From: Meira nashicola
Taxonomy: Eukaryota; Basidiomycota; Exobasidiomycetes; Exobasidiales; Brachybasidiaceae
Direction: 5' to 3'
Assembly (NCBI GenBank): GCA_001600355.1
Contig: BCJU01000004.1
Coordinates: 1,302,001-1,366,000 of the forward strand
DNA length: 64,000 bases
Below, piece after piece: positions 29,498 to 39,872 of the stretch; position 1 is the first letter of the stretch, and the number at the start of each line of letters is the position of its first letter. Below the pieces are notes generated by a model that searched no databases, was not told the DNA's origin, and saw nothing but the letters and a program-made list of their open reading frames with translations. The translations under genes were made by a program, and so were the position numbers.

Positions 29498-32400
29498 ATG
29501 GCGAATATAGATACGGACGATTCTTTCTCCGTCGTCTCACCTCCAGCCAAGACGAAAAAGGCACCGACAAAACCTCGTGCTGCAGGCACTACAAAAGCAG
29601 CTCCTAAGAAGAAAGCAGAGCCATTGAAAGCGCGAAAAAGTAACGAAGCAGATGAAAATGACAGTCAAGATATTGACATGTTACCCGTCAATGGGAATGC
29701 CAAAGCTGAATCTTCATTACAGCCAAGCGCTGTCAATTCTTCACGAAGCACTCCTGCTCCCGGCACAAAGAAATCAGCAACAGAGACATACCAAAAATTA
29801 TCACAATTAGAGCATGTTTTGCTGCGTCCCGATACATATATTGGAAGTGTAGAACACCATCAAGAAGATATGTGGGTCTTTGATCCTGCCCATCAAAGAA
29901 TGGCATACAGAAAAATTTCCTATATACCTGGTTTCTACAAAATCTTTGACGAAATTCTTGTAAATGCTGCTGACAACAAAGTCAGAGATACAAGCATGGA
30001 CACGATCAAAGTCACAATCGACAAAGAGGAAGGTTCCATTAGCGTATGGAATAATGGACGTGGTATCCCAATCGAAATTCACGAAAAGGAAGGCATTTAC
30101 ATCCCTGAATTGATCTTTGGTAATCTGTTAACTTCATCAAATTATGATGATGCGGAAGACAAAGTAACCGGTGGTCGTAACGGTTACGGTGCCAAATTAG
30201 CAAATATCTACAGTACAGAATTTGTTGTCGAGACTGCTGATAGCAATTCTGGTCAAAAATATCGTCAAGTTTTCTCGAACAATATGGGTACGCGTGGCAA
30301 AGCAAAAATCACAAAAGCCACCGGCGCAAAAGACTTTACATGCATCACCTTCAAGCCTGACTTCAAACGATTTAACTTGGAGAAAATCGATGATGATATG
30401 GAGGCTTTGATGATGAAGCGTGTTTATGATATGGCTGGTACAGTGCGCGATTGCAAAGTTTTCTTGAACGGTGAACGTTTGAAGATCAAAGGCTTCAAGC
30501 AATATGTGGAAATGTACATCAACGCTATCAATGAATTGGGTGGAGGCACAGAACCAAAAGAAGAGGATATGGGTGCTGATATGCTCGGTGCTAGTGGCAA
30601 GCCAAAACAATCCATCATTTACGAAAGTATCACTGATCGTGGTAAAGTGTGGGAAGTTGCTTTTGCTGTTTCCGATGGAGAAGCGAGACAAGTATCTTTT
30701 GTGAACAACATTGCAACAATCAAAGGTGGTAAGCATGTAGACTTGGTAGAAAATCAAATCGTAACAAGAATCTCAGAGTATGTCACCAAGACCAAGAAAA
30801 ACACCGTCAAACTAGCAGCTATCCGTTCACAATTATGGATCTTTGTCAACTGTCAAATTGTAAACCCTACATTTGATAGTCAAACAAAAGAAACCATGAC
30901 ATTAAAAGCAAGTGCATTTGGCAGCAAATGGACCTTGACTGATGCTCTTGCCAAGAAGATCATGAGCAGTGGTGTTGTAGACAATGTGATGCTTCACGCA
31001 AAAATGCAACAAGAGCGCGCTCTTAAAAAGACTGATGGTCACAAGCGTAACCGTATTACAGGTATCACGAAATTGGAAGACGCAAACAACGCTGGTACCC
31101 GTAAGGCCAGAGACTGTACCCTGATCTTGACCGAAGGAGACTCAGCCAAAGCATTAGCAGTTGCGGGCCTTACAGAAGTAGGCCGGGACAATTTCGGAGT
31201 TTTCCCACTTCGTGGTAAATTGCTAAACGTTCGTGAGGCAAGTCACGACCAAATCATGAAGAATGCTGAAATCACAAATATTAAGACCATCATGGGTCTT
31301 AAACATGGAACAGTGTATGAGTCTACCGATAGTCTTCGTTATGGTCGTTTGATGATCATGACCGATCAAGATCACGATGGATCACACATTAAAGGTCTGA
31401 TCATCAACTTCCTTGATCACTTTTTCCCTTCCTTGTTAAAACAACCTCAATTTTTGGTCGAATTCATTACTCCGATCGTAAAATGCAAAAAGGGAAGTGC
31501 AGAAAAGACATTCTTCACAATGCCCGAATATGAGGTATGGAAGGAAGAAAACGCTCAAGGCAAAGGATGGACAATCAAATACTACAAGGGTTTGGGTACA
31601 TCTGATGCTCAAGACGGTAAGAGATACTTCCGAGCTATGAATACGCACATGCTTCCCTTCCAAACCACCCAACCAGGTGATCGTGATTTGATCGATTTGG
31701 CATTCAACAAGAAGAAAGCTGATGACCGTAAAGAATGGTTGCGCCAATTCAAGCCAGGTACTTACTTGGATCACTCAATCTCCGAAGTTCCTTTGGCAGA
31801 TTTCATCAATAAGGAATTGATCTTATTCAGCATGGCTGATAATGCACGTAGTATTCCAAGTGTCGTTGATGGCTTAAAACCTGGTCAACGTAAAGTCATG
31901 TTCTCTTGCTTCAAGAGAAAACTCAAGGGCGAAATCAAAGTAGGTTCCTTGTCCGGCTATGTATTAGAGCATGCAGCTTACCATCACGGTGAAACAAGTT
32001 TGCAAATGACTATTGTCAATTTGGCCCAAGACTTTGTTGGAGCAAACAATGTCAATATCCTTTTACCAAACGGTCAATTCGGTACGCGTATGATGGGAGG
32101 TAAAGATGCTGCTTCCGCTCGTTACATTTTCACGAATGTTGCAGATATCACACGTACTCTCTTCCATCCTGCTGATGACGGGCTTTTGAATTACCTTAAC
32201 GAAGATGGTCAAAGTATTGAGCCTGAGTGGTACATTCCTTGTGTTCCATTGCTGTTGCTCAATGGAAGTGAAGGTATCGGTACCGGTTGGTCTTCATACA
32301 TTCCAAATTACAATCCAAGGGATGTTGTCGAGAACTTAAAGAGAAGGATGAATGGTGAAGAGTACATTCAAATGCATCCTTGGTACCGTGGCTTTACTGG

Positions 32401-33757
32401 TCAGATCATTCCAGAAGATGCCAATCGTAATCGTTACAAATGCTTGGGTACTGTGACACAAAAGGACGAAAAGACATGGGAGATCACAGAATTGCCCATC
32501 AAAACTTGGACTTCCACATACAAGGAGGGTTTGGAAGAGCGAGTCATCGGTACTGAAAAGGTTCCAGCAACAATCAAGGAATACAAAGAGTATCACACAG
32601 ATACAACGGTTCACTTTGTCGTTGAATTGAATCCAAAGGGTCAAGCTGAAGTTGCAGAAAAAGGTGCAGAAGCTTTCTTCAAGCTCTCTTCTCAGATCTC
32701 CACCACGAACATGGTCTTGTTTGATCATCAAGGAAAGATCAAAAAGTATACCTCACCTGAAGAAATTTTGGACGATTTCTATCTATTACGTTTTGAATAC
32801 TACTCTAAGCGTAAAGACTACCTTGTTGATGAACTCAAATTGCAATATGAGCGCTTATCAAACCAGGCTCGCTTCGTCCAAATGATTATCAACAAAGAAC
32901 TTCAAATCAACAATCGTAAACGCAAGGAATTGGTGAATGAATTACGCGCAAAGGATTTCCGTCCATTCCCACGTCAAATCAAGCCAAAGGTTGCCGCTGA
33001 CGTTGATGCTGATGAGGAAGAGGAAGAAGATATTGGAACTGATTCCGATTATGATTACCTCTTGAGCATGGCTATTTGGAATCTTACCAAAGAAAAGGTT
33101 GATAAATTGCTTGCACAACGTGATGAGAAAGAGAAAGAATTGGAAACTTTGCTCAGACGTACACCGCAAAACCTTTGGGGAGAAGATTTGCACAAATTCG
33201 AAGAACAATGGCAAGCCTTATTGGATGAAGATGCTCGTCGTTTGGCCGACGTTGGCAACAACAAACGTGGTCGCAAGAGTGGCGGTGGTGCTGGCTCAAA
33301 GGCAAAAGCTACTAAACCACGCAAGCAAGTCAAAAAGGACGAAGATGCTATGATCCTAGATGGTGATGATGACTTTGTTCCCGCAGAAAAGAAACCTGCA
33401 GTCAAAAAATCATCCGGCGTAAAGCGTGAAGCTAGTGAAGCTGTTGGCGATGAAGTTAAATCGACTGGTGGTATGTCTGCTTCTAGCAGCAAGAATGGAC
33501 TCAAAAAGCTCAAGCAATCCAAACTTGTAGCAAATGATAGCGAAGATGAAGATGCCTACTTGATGCCTTCAAAACCAAGCAAGAGTAAATTGCCAGTGAA
33601 AGATGAGGATGATGATATACTTGATACTCCTCCAAAGAAGAGTCAACCCGCACGTCAACGCAAGACTACCGCGAAATACAGCAAAGTCATCTCTGATGAC
33701 GAGGATGATGACGATAACGACGACGACGATGAGGAATATAACGATGATGACGACTGA
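29498..33757 (+). CDS. TOP2: DNA topoisomerase II
   Basis: 1419-residue type IIA topoisomerase, which passes one DNA duplex through another using ATP in the nucleus. The start is the first ATG of the frame (MANIDTDDSF). Order: a disordered Lys-rich N-terminus; GHKL ATPase with YIGSVE, DEILVNAADN, GRGIPI and GGRNGYGAKL; transducer with the QTK loop (SQTKETM); TOPRIM with LTEGDSAKA (about residue 543) and DQDHDGSHIKG (about 622); winged helix with catalytic Tyr in ASARYIFT (residue 876); a coiled-coil gate; and a Lys- and Asp/Glu-rich C-terminal tail ending in an acidic run. Length matches the family (about 1430). Confidence 0.97.
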   Translation: MANIDTDDSFSVVSPPAKTKKAPTKPRAAGTTKAAPKKKAEPLKARKSNEADENDSQDIDMLPVNGNAKAESSLQPSAVNSSRSTPAPGTKKSATETYQKLSQLEHVLLRPDTYIGSVEHHQEDMWVFDPAHQRMAYRKISYIPGFYKIFDEILVNAADNKVRDTSMDTIKVTIDKEEGSISVWNNGRGIPIEIHEKEGIYIPELIFGNLLTSSNYDDAEDKVTGGRNGYGAKLANIYSTEFVVETADSNSGQKYRQVFSNNMGTRGKAKITKATGAKDFTCITFKPDFKRFNLEKIDDDMEALMMKRVYDMAGTVRDCKVFLNGERLKIKGFKQYVEMYINAINELGGGTEPKEEDMGADMLGASGKPKQSIIYESITDRGKVWEVAFAVSDGEARQVSFVNNIATIKGGKHVDLVENQIVTRISEYVTKTKKNTVKLAAIRSQLWIFVNCQIVNPTFDSQTKETMTLKASAFGSKWTLTDALAKKIMSSGVVDNVMLHAKMQQERALKKTDGHKRNRITGITKLEDANNAGTRKARDCTLILTEGDSAKALAVAGLTEVGRDNFGVFPLRGKLLNVREASHDQIMKNAEITNIKTIMGLKHGTVYESTDSLRYGRLMIMTDQDHDGSHIKGLIINFLDHFFPSLLKQPQFLVEFITPIVKCKKGSAEKTFFTMPEYEVWKEENAQGKGWTIKYYKGLGTSDAQDGKRYFRAMNTHMLPFQTTQPGDRDLIDLAFNKKKADDRKEWLRQFKPGTYLDHSISEVPLADFINKELILFSMADNARSIPSVVDGLKPGQRKVMFSCFKRKLKGEIKVGSLSGYVLEHAAYHHGETSLQMTIVNLAQDFVGANNVNILLPNGQFGTRMMGGKDAASARYIFTNVADITRTLFHPADDGLLNYLNEDGQSIEPEWYIPCVPLLLLNGSEGIGTGWSSYIPNYNPRDVVENLKRRMNGEEYIQMHPWYRGFTGQIIPEDANRNRYKCLGTVTQKDEKTWEITELPIKTWTSTYKEGLEERVIGTEKVPATIKEYKEYHTDTTVHFVVELNPKGQAEVAEKGAEAFFKLSSQISTTNMVLFDHQGKIKKYTSPEEILDDFYLLRFEYYSKRKDYLVDELKLQYERLSNQARFVQMIINKELQINNRKRKELVNELRAKDFRPFPRQIKPKVAADVDADEEEEEDIGTDSDYDYLLSMAIWNLTKEKVDKLLAQRDEKEKELETLLRRTPQNLWGEDLHKFEEQWQALLDEDARRLADVGNNKRGRKSGGGAGSKAKATKPRKQVKKDEDAMILDGDDDFVPAEKKPAVKKSSGVKREASEAVGDEVKSTGGMSASSSKNGLKKLKQSKLVANDSEDEDAYLMPSKPSKSKLPVKDEDDDILDTPPKKSQPARQRKTTAKYSKVISDDEDDDDNDDDDEEYNDDDD

Positions 33758-34015
33758 TTCGCATACCTCGTCCTCGTCGCGAACAAAGTTTTTAGCTATG
33801 CTTCTTTAATTCCCCACATTTGTATATTTTACTATTGGTTTCCGTTCTTCTATGTTTAATTGAAAGTGAAAGAAATAGAATCTTATGAACGATGAAAATG
33901 TTTCAAGGCGAGTAATTTAAGGAAATAACCAGAGAATACAATCACATTTATACAGTTCTTTTTACCATTTTTACATACATGTACGGAAATTGAGAGAGGC
34001 TCTATCTATACTTGA

Positions 34016-37000
34016 CTATAGTTGACGAATAGTAGCCTCTGCAGAGCTAGCAGGAGCGTTTGCAATGTTTGGCTGTGCGATACCATCTTGAGGAGCAGGG
34101 GCGGAGGGATTTGCAGATGCTCCGTTTGCAGCTTGTGCTGCGGGATGCTGTAAGGCATTCGCTTCACGAACAATAGGACCTTGCTGAGATAAACCATGTT
34201 GAACACTATTGACTTGTTGAATCTCTTTTGCTTCAACGCTCTTTGGGTTCGCTTGTGCTTTCCGAACGAGATCTTGGACCATTTGAATTTGTTTAGCAAC
34301 ATTTAATCGATCAGCGTATAATTGTTTTCGTGAAATTTCCAAAGACCTTCTCTCTTCTTCCAAGAGTGATTCCAGTTGTTCAAATTGAGCCATCTTGATC
34401 TCCATCTTTTTCATTTGTGCTTCAAGAACTTGTCCAACAAGCTTTTGGCATTCGCGTTCTTCAAATGTTGCCAAAACGTGGGCTTTGGCTGCAGCTGCAC
34501 CAATAGCAATAGATGCAGCACGTTCAACATCGTTCTTTGGAATGACACTGTTGTCTTTGTTAGGACTTGCAGTCTTTTCAGCACTTTTCGCTGTTTCCTT
34601 TACGCTCGTTGCTTCGGAAGCATCTTCTTTCTCTGCGCTTCGTTCGGCATCAACATCCATTGCATCACTCTTTTCCTTATCTCCTTCTTTTCCTGCATCT
34701 TCGGTAGCCTTTTCACTTTCTTTACTCTTTTTTGAGATGCGCTTCCGAAGACCATCAGTTAATTCTCCCAATGCACTTTGGGCAGCAGCTGCAGCTACAG
34801 CTGGACTGACAGCACTTGCCAAAAATGCTACTACACTCATGACTGGATTATCACTTTGTGAGAATGGAACAGCGGCCGCTTTGGAATCACGAAGATATTG
34901 CAAAGGCCCGAGATCGTTCTGGGTATGCTGACCATTCGGAGAGCCATTCGAGACATGACCATTGCTTTGGTGGGCAGCTTTGGTTCCGTTTAAGTAGTCA
35001 TCTTCAATGGGTAACTGTAAGAATTTGGTGATGCACTGTTCGCGACTACGCGTACCAACGTGATTGGAAACTTGAGCCCAATCATCGTCGTACATTTCCA
35101 AACCTTCCAATAAGCGCAGCGTTTCAACGTCACTCCATTCTCCTTGATCGCCTCCTTGTTTGAATGGTCCTTCGTCAATGCGGACAAAGTCACCACTGTA
35201 CATATTACTTGGGAAGCGTCCTTCAAGATAACAGCTGGCACAGACTGCAAAGCCGCTGCTATGACTACCACGTTGAGGCAATCGAATGCTTTTGTAACGT
35301 GTCTTTGTGCAATCAGCACCACATGTATCGCAAGAGTATGCATTACCTTGTCCATTTTGTGTGGTATCTTGATCTGCAGAAGCGACAAGAGCGTTTGCTT
35401 GATCTTCATCGATCGGTCTGGAAAGTTTGAGTGAAGTCTGATAAACAGTCTTGCGAAGTTCCAAAGTCAAATCGGGCTTGCCTGGTGTACCGGAAGGAAC
35501 AGCACCGTTTGTGATCGAATTGGGCACACCTGGCTGTGATGGTCTTTGAGTACCAGGATGCAAGGGTTGCAAACCTCTGGGTGTATCAACAGTAACACGG
35601 AAGTGACCAGTGAAGGGGGGACCCAAGGTGGCAGGTCTAGTTTCAGGATCGATTTGATAATTGATCAAACCCCATTGCTCCAAAAATGCATGAACGCGCA
35701 TAATAGCGCACACATCTCCAGCCAAGTTACGACGACAAGCTGTGAATGTCAAATACTCGCTCGGGTTAAGTCTGTATGTATTGATCATGAAGTTCCGGTA
35801 TTCTTTGTAGATTGCTGGAGTTTTGCTTCGGTTGCGATTGTTGAAAAATTCTGGCAGACTACGCTTTTCAACTGCATTGATTGTGGAAAACGAAAACCAA
35901 GTTGCGTAGGATGGAATGATAACCTCTTGCGTTTGCTCAGCTAGGTATTTCCTTGCAACGTATTCCGTCTTAAGTCTTTCCCTTTCACGTGCTGCTTCAT
36001 CGCTGACCTCAATTTCAGTTTGAGCAGGTTGTTGTTCTGCTTCTTCTGCTTGTCCAGAAAGTGCTTTTGTTTGATCATCTGTTGTCGTTGTTGTGATCTG
36101 CGGTACCTCAGGTTCGGTCGGTAGATTTCCGATTTGAGGGTTACTTAGTGGCTCTTTTTCGTAATTTCGGCCGGGAGGAGGGCCGCTTGCGCCGGATAAG
36201 TCGATTGCTGTTGCTCCTACAGGTCTTGCGGCGACGAGCAATTTAATCTTTTTACTCGTACCTGCACCACCACTTGTTCCACTTTCATCTTCTGCAGTCA
36301 CCTCATCAGGCAAAGCACGTTTTCGTGGATTGATGCTTGCGCTTTGAGCGACCTGCTCACTAGCAGCAGCTGTATCCTTGCTTTCTTCTTCATCGCGTTC
36401 ATAGTCCTCTTCGTTCATCCATTCGTTGAACCGAACACTATCCCTAAGCCATTGTGAACCGATTGTCCATCTTTGTTGTGATCTTGCATTTGCTTCAGCG
36501 TCTGGTTCTGCAAAATCACGCGCTGGAAGCCATGTATCGTACGAGTCAGGTCTATACCAAACATGAATCAAAGAAACTTCTCGTCCTCCTGATAGCGCGG
36601 TCTTTGCGAGTGTACGGAAAAATTCTTGTGATTCGCTGGTGTTGCTCGTTGTACTTGCATCGGAAGAGAAAAGGACGTGCGTTGCTGAATCCGGATTTTC
36701 TACCCATTGACAATCCATCTTTTGTGCTGCTTCTCTGCATTCATCCTTCTCGGCTTCTGTCAAATCTCCAGAGGCTGCGATGCGGATAGGTTTGATAGCA
36801 TCAGCTTCTTTGAGTTTGTTGCGAAGCTGTGCGATCAGCTGCACACCTTGTTCTACATCTCCTGCATTTGAAGAGCTCAAAAAAGACCATGTCGGTGCGT
36901 TCAAAGCGGCAATACTTTCCAAAGCTGCTCGTAATAATTGATAGACGGCAGAGCTTGTGCTTAAGGGTGAATGAAATGCATTCAGGCTATCGGCAAATAA

Positions 37001-37279
37001 GAAAAATGATGCTGGTATCCTATTTGGTTTTGGTGTGATCGATGAAGAGGTAGAAGCTTGATTTTCCAGATGAGCATGTTGAAATTGTTGAATAACAAAA
37101 GTCAAATGGGCCAAAGAAGCTGCATCCAATTCGGCTTTTCCCTCTGCCAATGGGAAGCTTTTTCCCTGAAGAGCGTCTTGTAGAGGTGCAACTAATGGCT
37201 CGAATCTCTTTTGCACCAACTCATCGCTGAATACACTTTCATCTGGCGCTCCATTGAGATTTAAAGATTGTGTCGCCAT
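34016..37279 (-). CDS. SWI3/RSC8-like chromatin remodelling subunit
   Basis: 1087-residue SMARCC-type subunit of SWI/SNF and/or RSC complexes (nuclear). Order: an N-terminal region with a BRCT/chromo-like feature (about 160-270, VLFSSDASTTS ... VSLIHVWYRPDSYDTWLP); SWIRM domain at about 450-535 (IIPSYATWFSFSTINAVEKR ... FLEQWGLINYQID); ZZ-type zinc finger at about 645-700 (CDTCGADC ... CASCYLEGRFP); SANT domain at about 712-760 (WSDVETLRLLEGLEMYDDDW ... HVGTRSREQCI); and a C-terminal coiled coil at about 960-1030. The N-terminal extension resembles SMARCC1/2 more than yeast Swi3, so one gene may serve both complexes. It converges on TOP2. Confidence 0.93.
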   Translation of the reverse strand: MATQSLNLNGAPDESVFSDELVQKRFEPLVAPLQDALQGKSFPLAEGKAELDAASLAHLTFVIQQFQHAHLENQASTSSSITPKPNRIPASFFLFADSLNAFHSPLSTSSAVYQLLRAALESIAALNAPTWSFLSSSNAGDVEQGVQLIAQLRNKLKEADAIKPIRIAASGDLTEAEKDECREAAQKMDCQWVENPDSATHVLFSSDASTTSNTSESQEFFRTLAKTALSGGREVSLIHVWYRPDSYDTWLPARDFAEPDAEANARSQQRWTIGSQWLRDSVRFNEWMNEEDYERDEEESKDTAAASEQVAQSASINPRKRALPDEVTAEDESGTSGGAGTSKKIKLLVAARPVGATAIDLSGASGPPPGRNYEKEPLSNPQIGNLPTEPEVPQITTTTTDDQTKALSGQAEEAEQQPAQTEIEVSDEAARERERLKTEYVARKYLAEQTQEVIIPSYATWFSFSTINAVEKRSLPEFFNNRNRSKTPAIYKEYRNFMINTYRLNPSEYLTFTACRRNLAGDVCAIMRVHAFLEQWGLINYQIDPETRPATLGPPFTGHFRVTVDTPRGLQPLHPGTQRPSQPGVPNSITNGAVPSGTPGKPDLTLELRKTVYQTSLKLSRPIDEDQANALVASADQDTTQNGQGNAYSCDTCGADCTKTRYKSIRLPQRGSHSSGFAVCASCYLEGRFPSNMYSGDFVRIDEGPFKQGGDQGEWSDVETLRLLEGLEMYDDDWAQVSNHVGTRSREQCITKFLQLPIEDDYLNGTKAAHQSNGHVSNGSPNGQHTQNDLGPLQYLRDSKAAAVPFSQSDNPVMSVVAFLASAVSPAVAAAAAQSALGELTDGLRKRISKKSKESEKATEDAGKEGDKEKSDAMDVDAERSAEKEDASEATSVKETAKSAEKTASPNKDNSVIPKNDVERAASIAIGAAAAKAHVLATFEERECQKLVGQVLEAQMKKMEIKMAQFEQLESLLEEERRSLEISRKQLYADRLNVAKQIQMVQDLVRKAQANPKSVEAKEIQQVNSVQHGLSQQGPIVREANALQHPAAQAANGASANPSAPAPQDGIAQPNIANAPASSAEATIRQL

Positions 37280-37810
37280 TGTCAGAAAATATAAGTTGCG
37301 AGAACTTTTCTCTCCGAATCAAACTCTCTTTTTCTTTTCTTGATTCCCCTACGCTCTCATATATGATTATGCCTTGCTTTAAGTGCGTTCTATGTTCAAG
37401 ATGTTCAAGAAGCGCGCACGTAAATTGTTGATGCGAGAAGAATGAGTAGTAAATGATGGATGGTGGAATGGATGGTTTTTCGACGTGTTTAAGACGCGGC
37501 TTTGATCGCGCGTAGAGCCTTCTTCGTGCAAGCTTTTAACATTTTTCAGTGTTATAGTGCCTCGCGATCCTGTCGCACGCTTTTAATTTCGCAGAGCCTG
37601 CGCACGCAGCGCACGTAGTATTAGACTATTCTTTGCACGCTTTTGGGCTTTGGAGCGTGAAGGGCAAAAAGGCAAAAAGTCTGCTTAGAGATCAGGAAGC
37701 AGCGAGAGGCATATGTAGAAAAAGTTTCACTAGCGTTATTGAGAAAATAGAAAGACACAGTTGAACATCAATTTCTTCTCAAGTTCAATCCGGTATGCTT
37801 TTAGAGAAAG
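37280..37810. promoter_or_regulatory. divergent intergenic region
   Basis: 531 bases between the SWI3-like gene (minus) and the mitochondrial GluRS gene (plus). GCACGCTTTT occurs twice (about 37574 and 37637) within a CpG-rich stretch. No gene is seen. Confidence 0.4.
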
Positions 37811-39427
37811 ATGCTGATTGCCATTGATCGAATGGCCAACAAGCATCTACAAAATAAAACCATCTTTCAAGCATGTAGAATTCAATGCACTTTCAAGAGA
37901 GGTATTGCATCTAGCTCAAACGTTCCTGTCCTACGTTTTGCTCCTTCTCCGACGGGTCAACTCCACCTTGGAGGCTTACGAACAGCATTATTCAATCATC
38001 TTTTTGCAAGAAGCCTTGGTGGAAGATGGATTTTACGAATAGAAGATACGGATAGGAATAGATTAGTACCTGGTGCTGTAGAGTCTATGCAAGATATACT
38101 CAAATGGGCTGGATTAGATTATGACGAAGGTCCTGACAAGATTTGCAATCGAGGTCCATATGTCCAATCGGAACGTTTAGATTTGTACAAAGCTTATTCC
38201 GACAAGCTTTTACAGTCTGGCCATGCATATAGGGACTTCAGAGAGCCATCCAAAAATGCGTTACCTGATATTGCTGGGGACGTATACCTTCCTCCAGGCG
38301 AAGAAGAAGCACAAGAGATGATTGAAAAAGGTAAATCTTTCGTCATCAGGTTCAAAACAAAGGAAGGAGATACATCTTTTGATGATGCAGTTTATGGACA
38401 TTTAAAATTTCCATATGATCGTAGATTGGAAGATCCAATTATTGTCAAAAGTGACGGATGGCCAACTTATCATCTTGCTAATGTGATAGATGACAAAGAG
38501 ATGGGAATAACACACGTATTCAGAGGTGAAGAATGGTTACCTTCTATGCCAATTCACTTGAACTTATACGATGCTCTTGGAACTTCACCTCCTCAATTCG
38601 TCCATTTACCTTTATTGATCAATCCAGATGGTAGCAAATTATCAAAAAGGCATGCAGACGTTCACGTTGAATCTTATCGAAAAGAAGGTTATGAACCGGA
38701 AGCTTTAGTCAATTTTGTCGCATTGATGGGTTTCAATTGGCATCTTCCCGATTCAAGAAGTGAAGTATTTAGTATGGAAGAGATGATTGCTCAATTCAAG
38801 TTAGATCGTATTTCACAATCGAGAGCAAGTCCAGATGTATCGAAATTGCGATTTTTGAATAAAAGTCACTTTACAGCTAAGATTGAAGGAGCAAATGAGA
38901 GTGAAAAGGTTAAAATGTTATCGGAATTGAAAGAATTGGTCAAACAAAAAGATCCAAATTGCTCACCCTTTACTGAAGAACGTAGTTCCGTTATCTTGGA
39001 AGCGATCGTCAAGAGGAGCATAAATTTGAATGAGGCTGCAGATGAAGTCGTTGCTTTGTATACACCTGTCTCTTACGAGAAAGAAGCAACGGAGGAAGTA
39101 GATAAGCTTGACGCCCAATCAAGATCGATTGCCATTTCTGTCGCTCAGACATACTTTATTCAATCGAATCAATCAGATTTTCAAACAGATTCGCCTGTCT
39201 CTTCTATTCTCAAAGAAGCAGCTAAGCATTTCGAGAAACAAGCCAAGAACGAAATCCCTAATATCGACAAAAAACTTCGTGGAAGGGCAACATTTTTCAA
39301 AATGCTACGATTCGCTTTGACAGGCAAGCTTGCTGGCCCTACTCTTGTGGAATTAATGATGCTTTTGGGCAAAGAAGAATGTATAGATAGAATTAAGAGA
39401 GCAAAAGACTGGAACTCTGAACAGTAA
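37811..39427 (+). CDS. MSE1: mitochondrial glutamyl-tRNA synthetase
   Basis: 538-residue class I discriminating/non-discriminating GluRS of bacterial-mitochondrial type. The N-terminus up to about residue 38 is basic and hydroxylated (mitochondrial presequence). The HIGH-like signature FAPSPTGQLHLGGLRTALFN is at about 44-63, RIEDTDRNR at about 76-84, and the KMSKS-like SKLSKRHAD at about 274-282. The C-terminal helical anticodon-binding half is present and of normal length. It charges mitochondrial tRNA-Glu (and possibly tRNA-Gln for the amidation route; inference). Confidence 0.94.
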   Translation: MLIAIDRMANKHLQNKTIFQACRIQCTFKRGIASSSNVPVLRFAPSPTGQLHLGGLRTALFNHLFARSLGGRWILRIEDTDRNRLVPGAVESMQDILKWAGLDYDEGPDKICNRGPYVQSERLDLYKAYSDKLLQSGHAYRDFREPSKNALPDIAGDVYLPPGEEEAQEMIEKGKSFVIRFKTKEGDTSFDDAVYGHLKFPYDRRLEDPIIVKSDGWPTYHLANVIDDKEMGITHVFRGEEWLPSMPIHLNLYDALGTSPPQFVHLPLLINPDGSKLSKRHADVHVESYRKEGYEPEALVNFVALMGFNWHLPDSRSEVFSMEEMIAQFKLDRISQSRASPDVSKLRFLNKSHFTAKIEGANESEKVKMLSELKELVKQKDPNCSPFTEERSSVILEAIVKRSINLNEAADEVVALYTPVSYEKEATEEVDKLDAQSRSIAISVAQTYFIQSNQSDFQTDSPVSSILKEAAKHFEKQAKNEIPNIDKKLRGRATFFKMLRFALTGKLAGPTLVELMMLLGKEECIDRIKRAKDWNSEQ

Positions 39428-39872
39428 TTGATCTCTTTGTATAATATAATCAATCCATCTTGCATTTGTTGTACAATAATAATCAGGTACGCTTACAATG
39501 GGTGTCATTTACGCTAGCGGAGTAGTGTAGGCTATATTTAGCATTTGACCGGCGGGTGTACATAAATCTTCTCTGATAAATAGTCTACTTACAGATTTTT
39601 ATGTGAGAGTGAGTTTTAGTGCGAATAAGAAGCAAGAAAGGGTCTGAGCGTGTATGTAGTACACATTTGCTAGCACAAGCCAGATCGCCCTGTTATAAAG
39701 GTAAATGAGGGGGCGGGAGTTGAAAATAATGGCATACCGTTCCTTAGGAGGTGGCAGGGGTTCCGTTCACGTTGTCATCACCTAAAAATTACCAAAATAA
39801 CCTTTACCCCTCCTTTCACGACAACCACATCTCCTTCACCATACAAACAAATTTTCAGAGATATTGACAATT
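39428..39872. promoter_or_regulatory. promoter region of the TBC gene
   Basis: 445 bases between the GluRS stop and the TBC gene start (same strand). It contains a CT-rich stretch just before the ATG. Nothing else is recognised. Confidence 0.35.

Noticed and set aside
30197..30757. 186-codon antisense frame inside TOP2
   Set aside because: It lies entirely over the conserved ATPase/transducer coding sequence of TOP2 and has no recognisable features.
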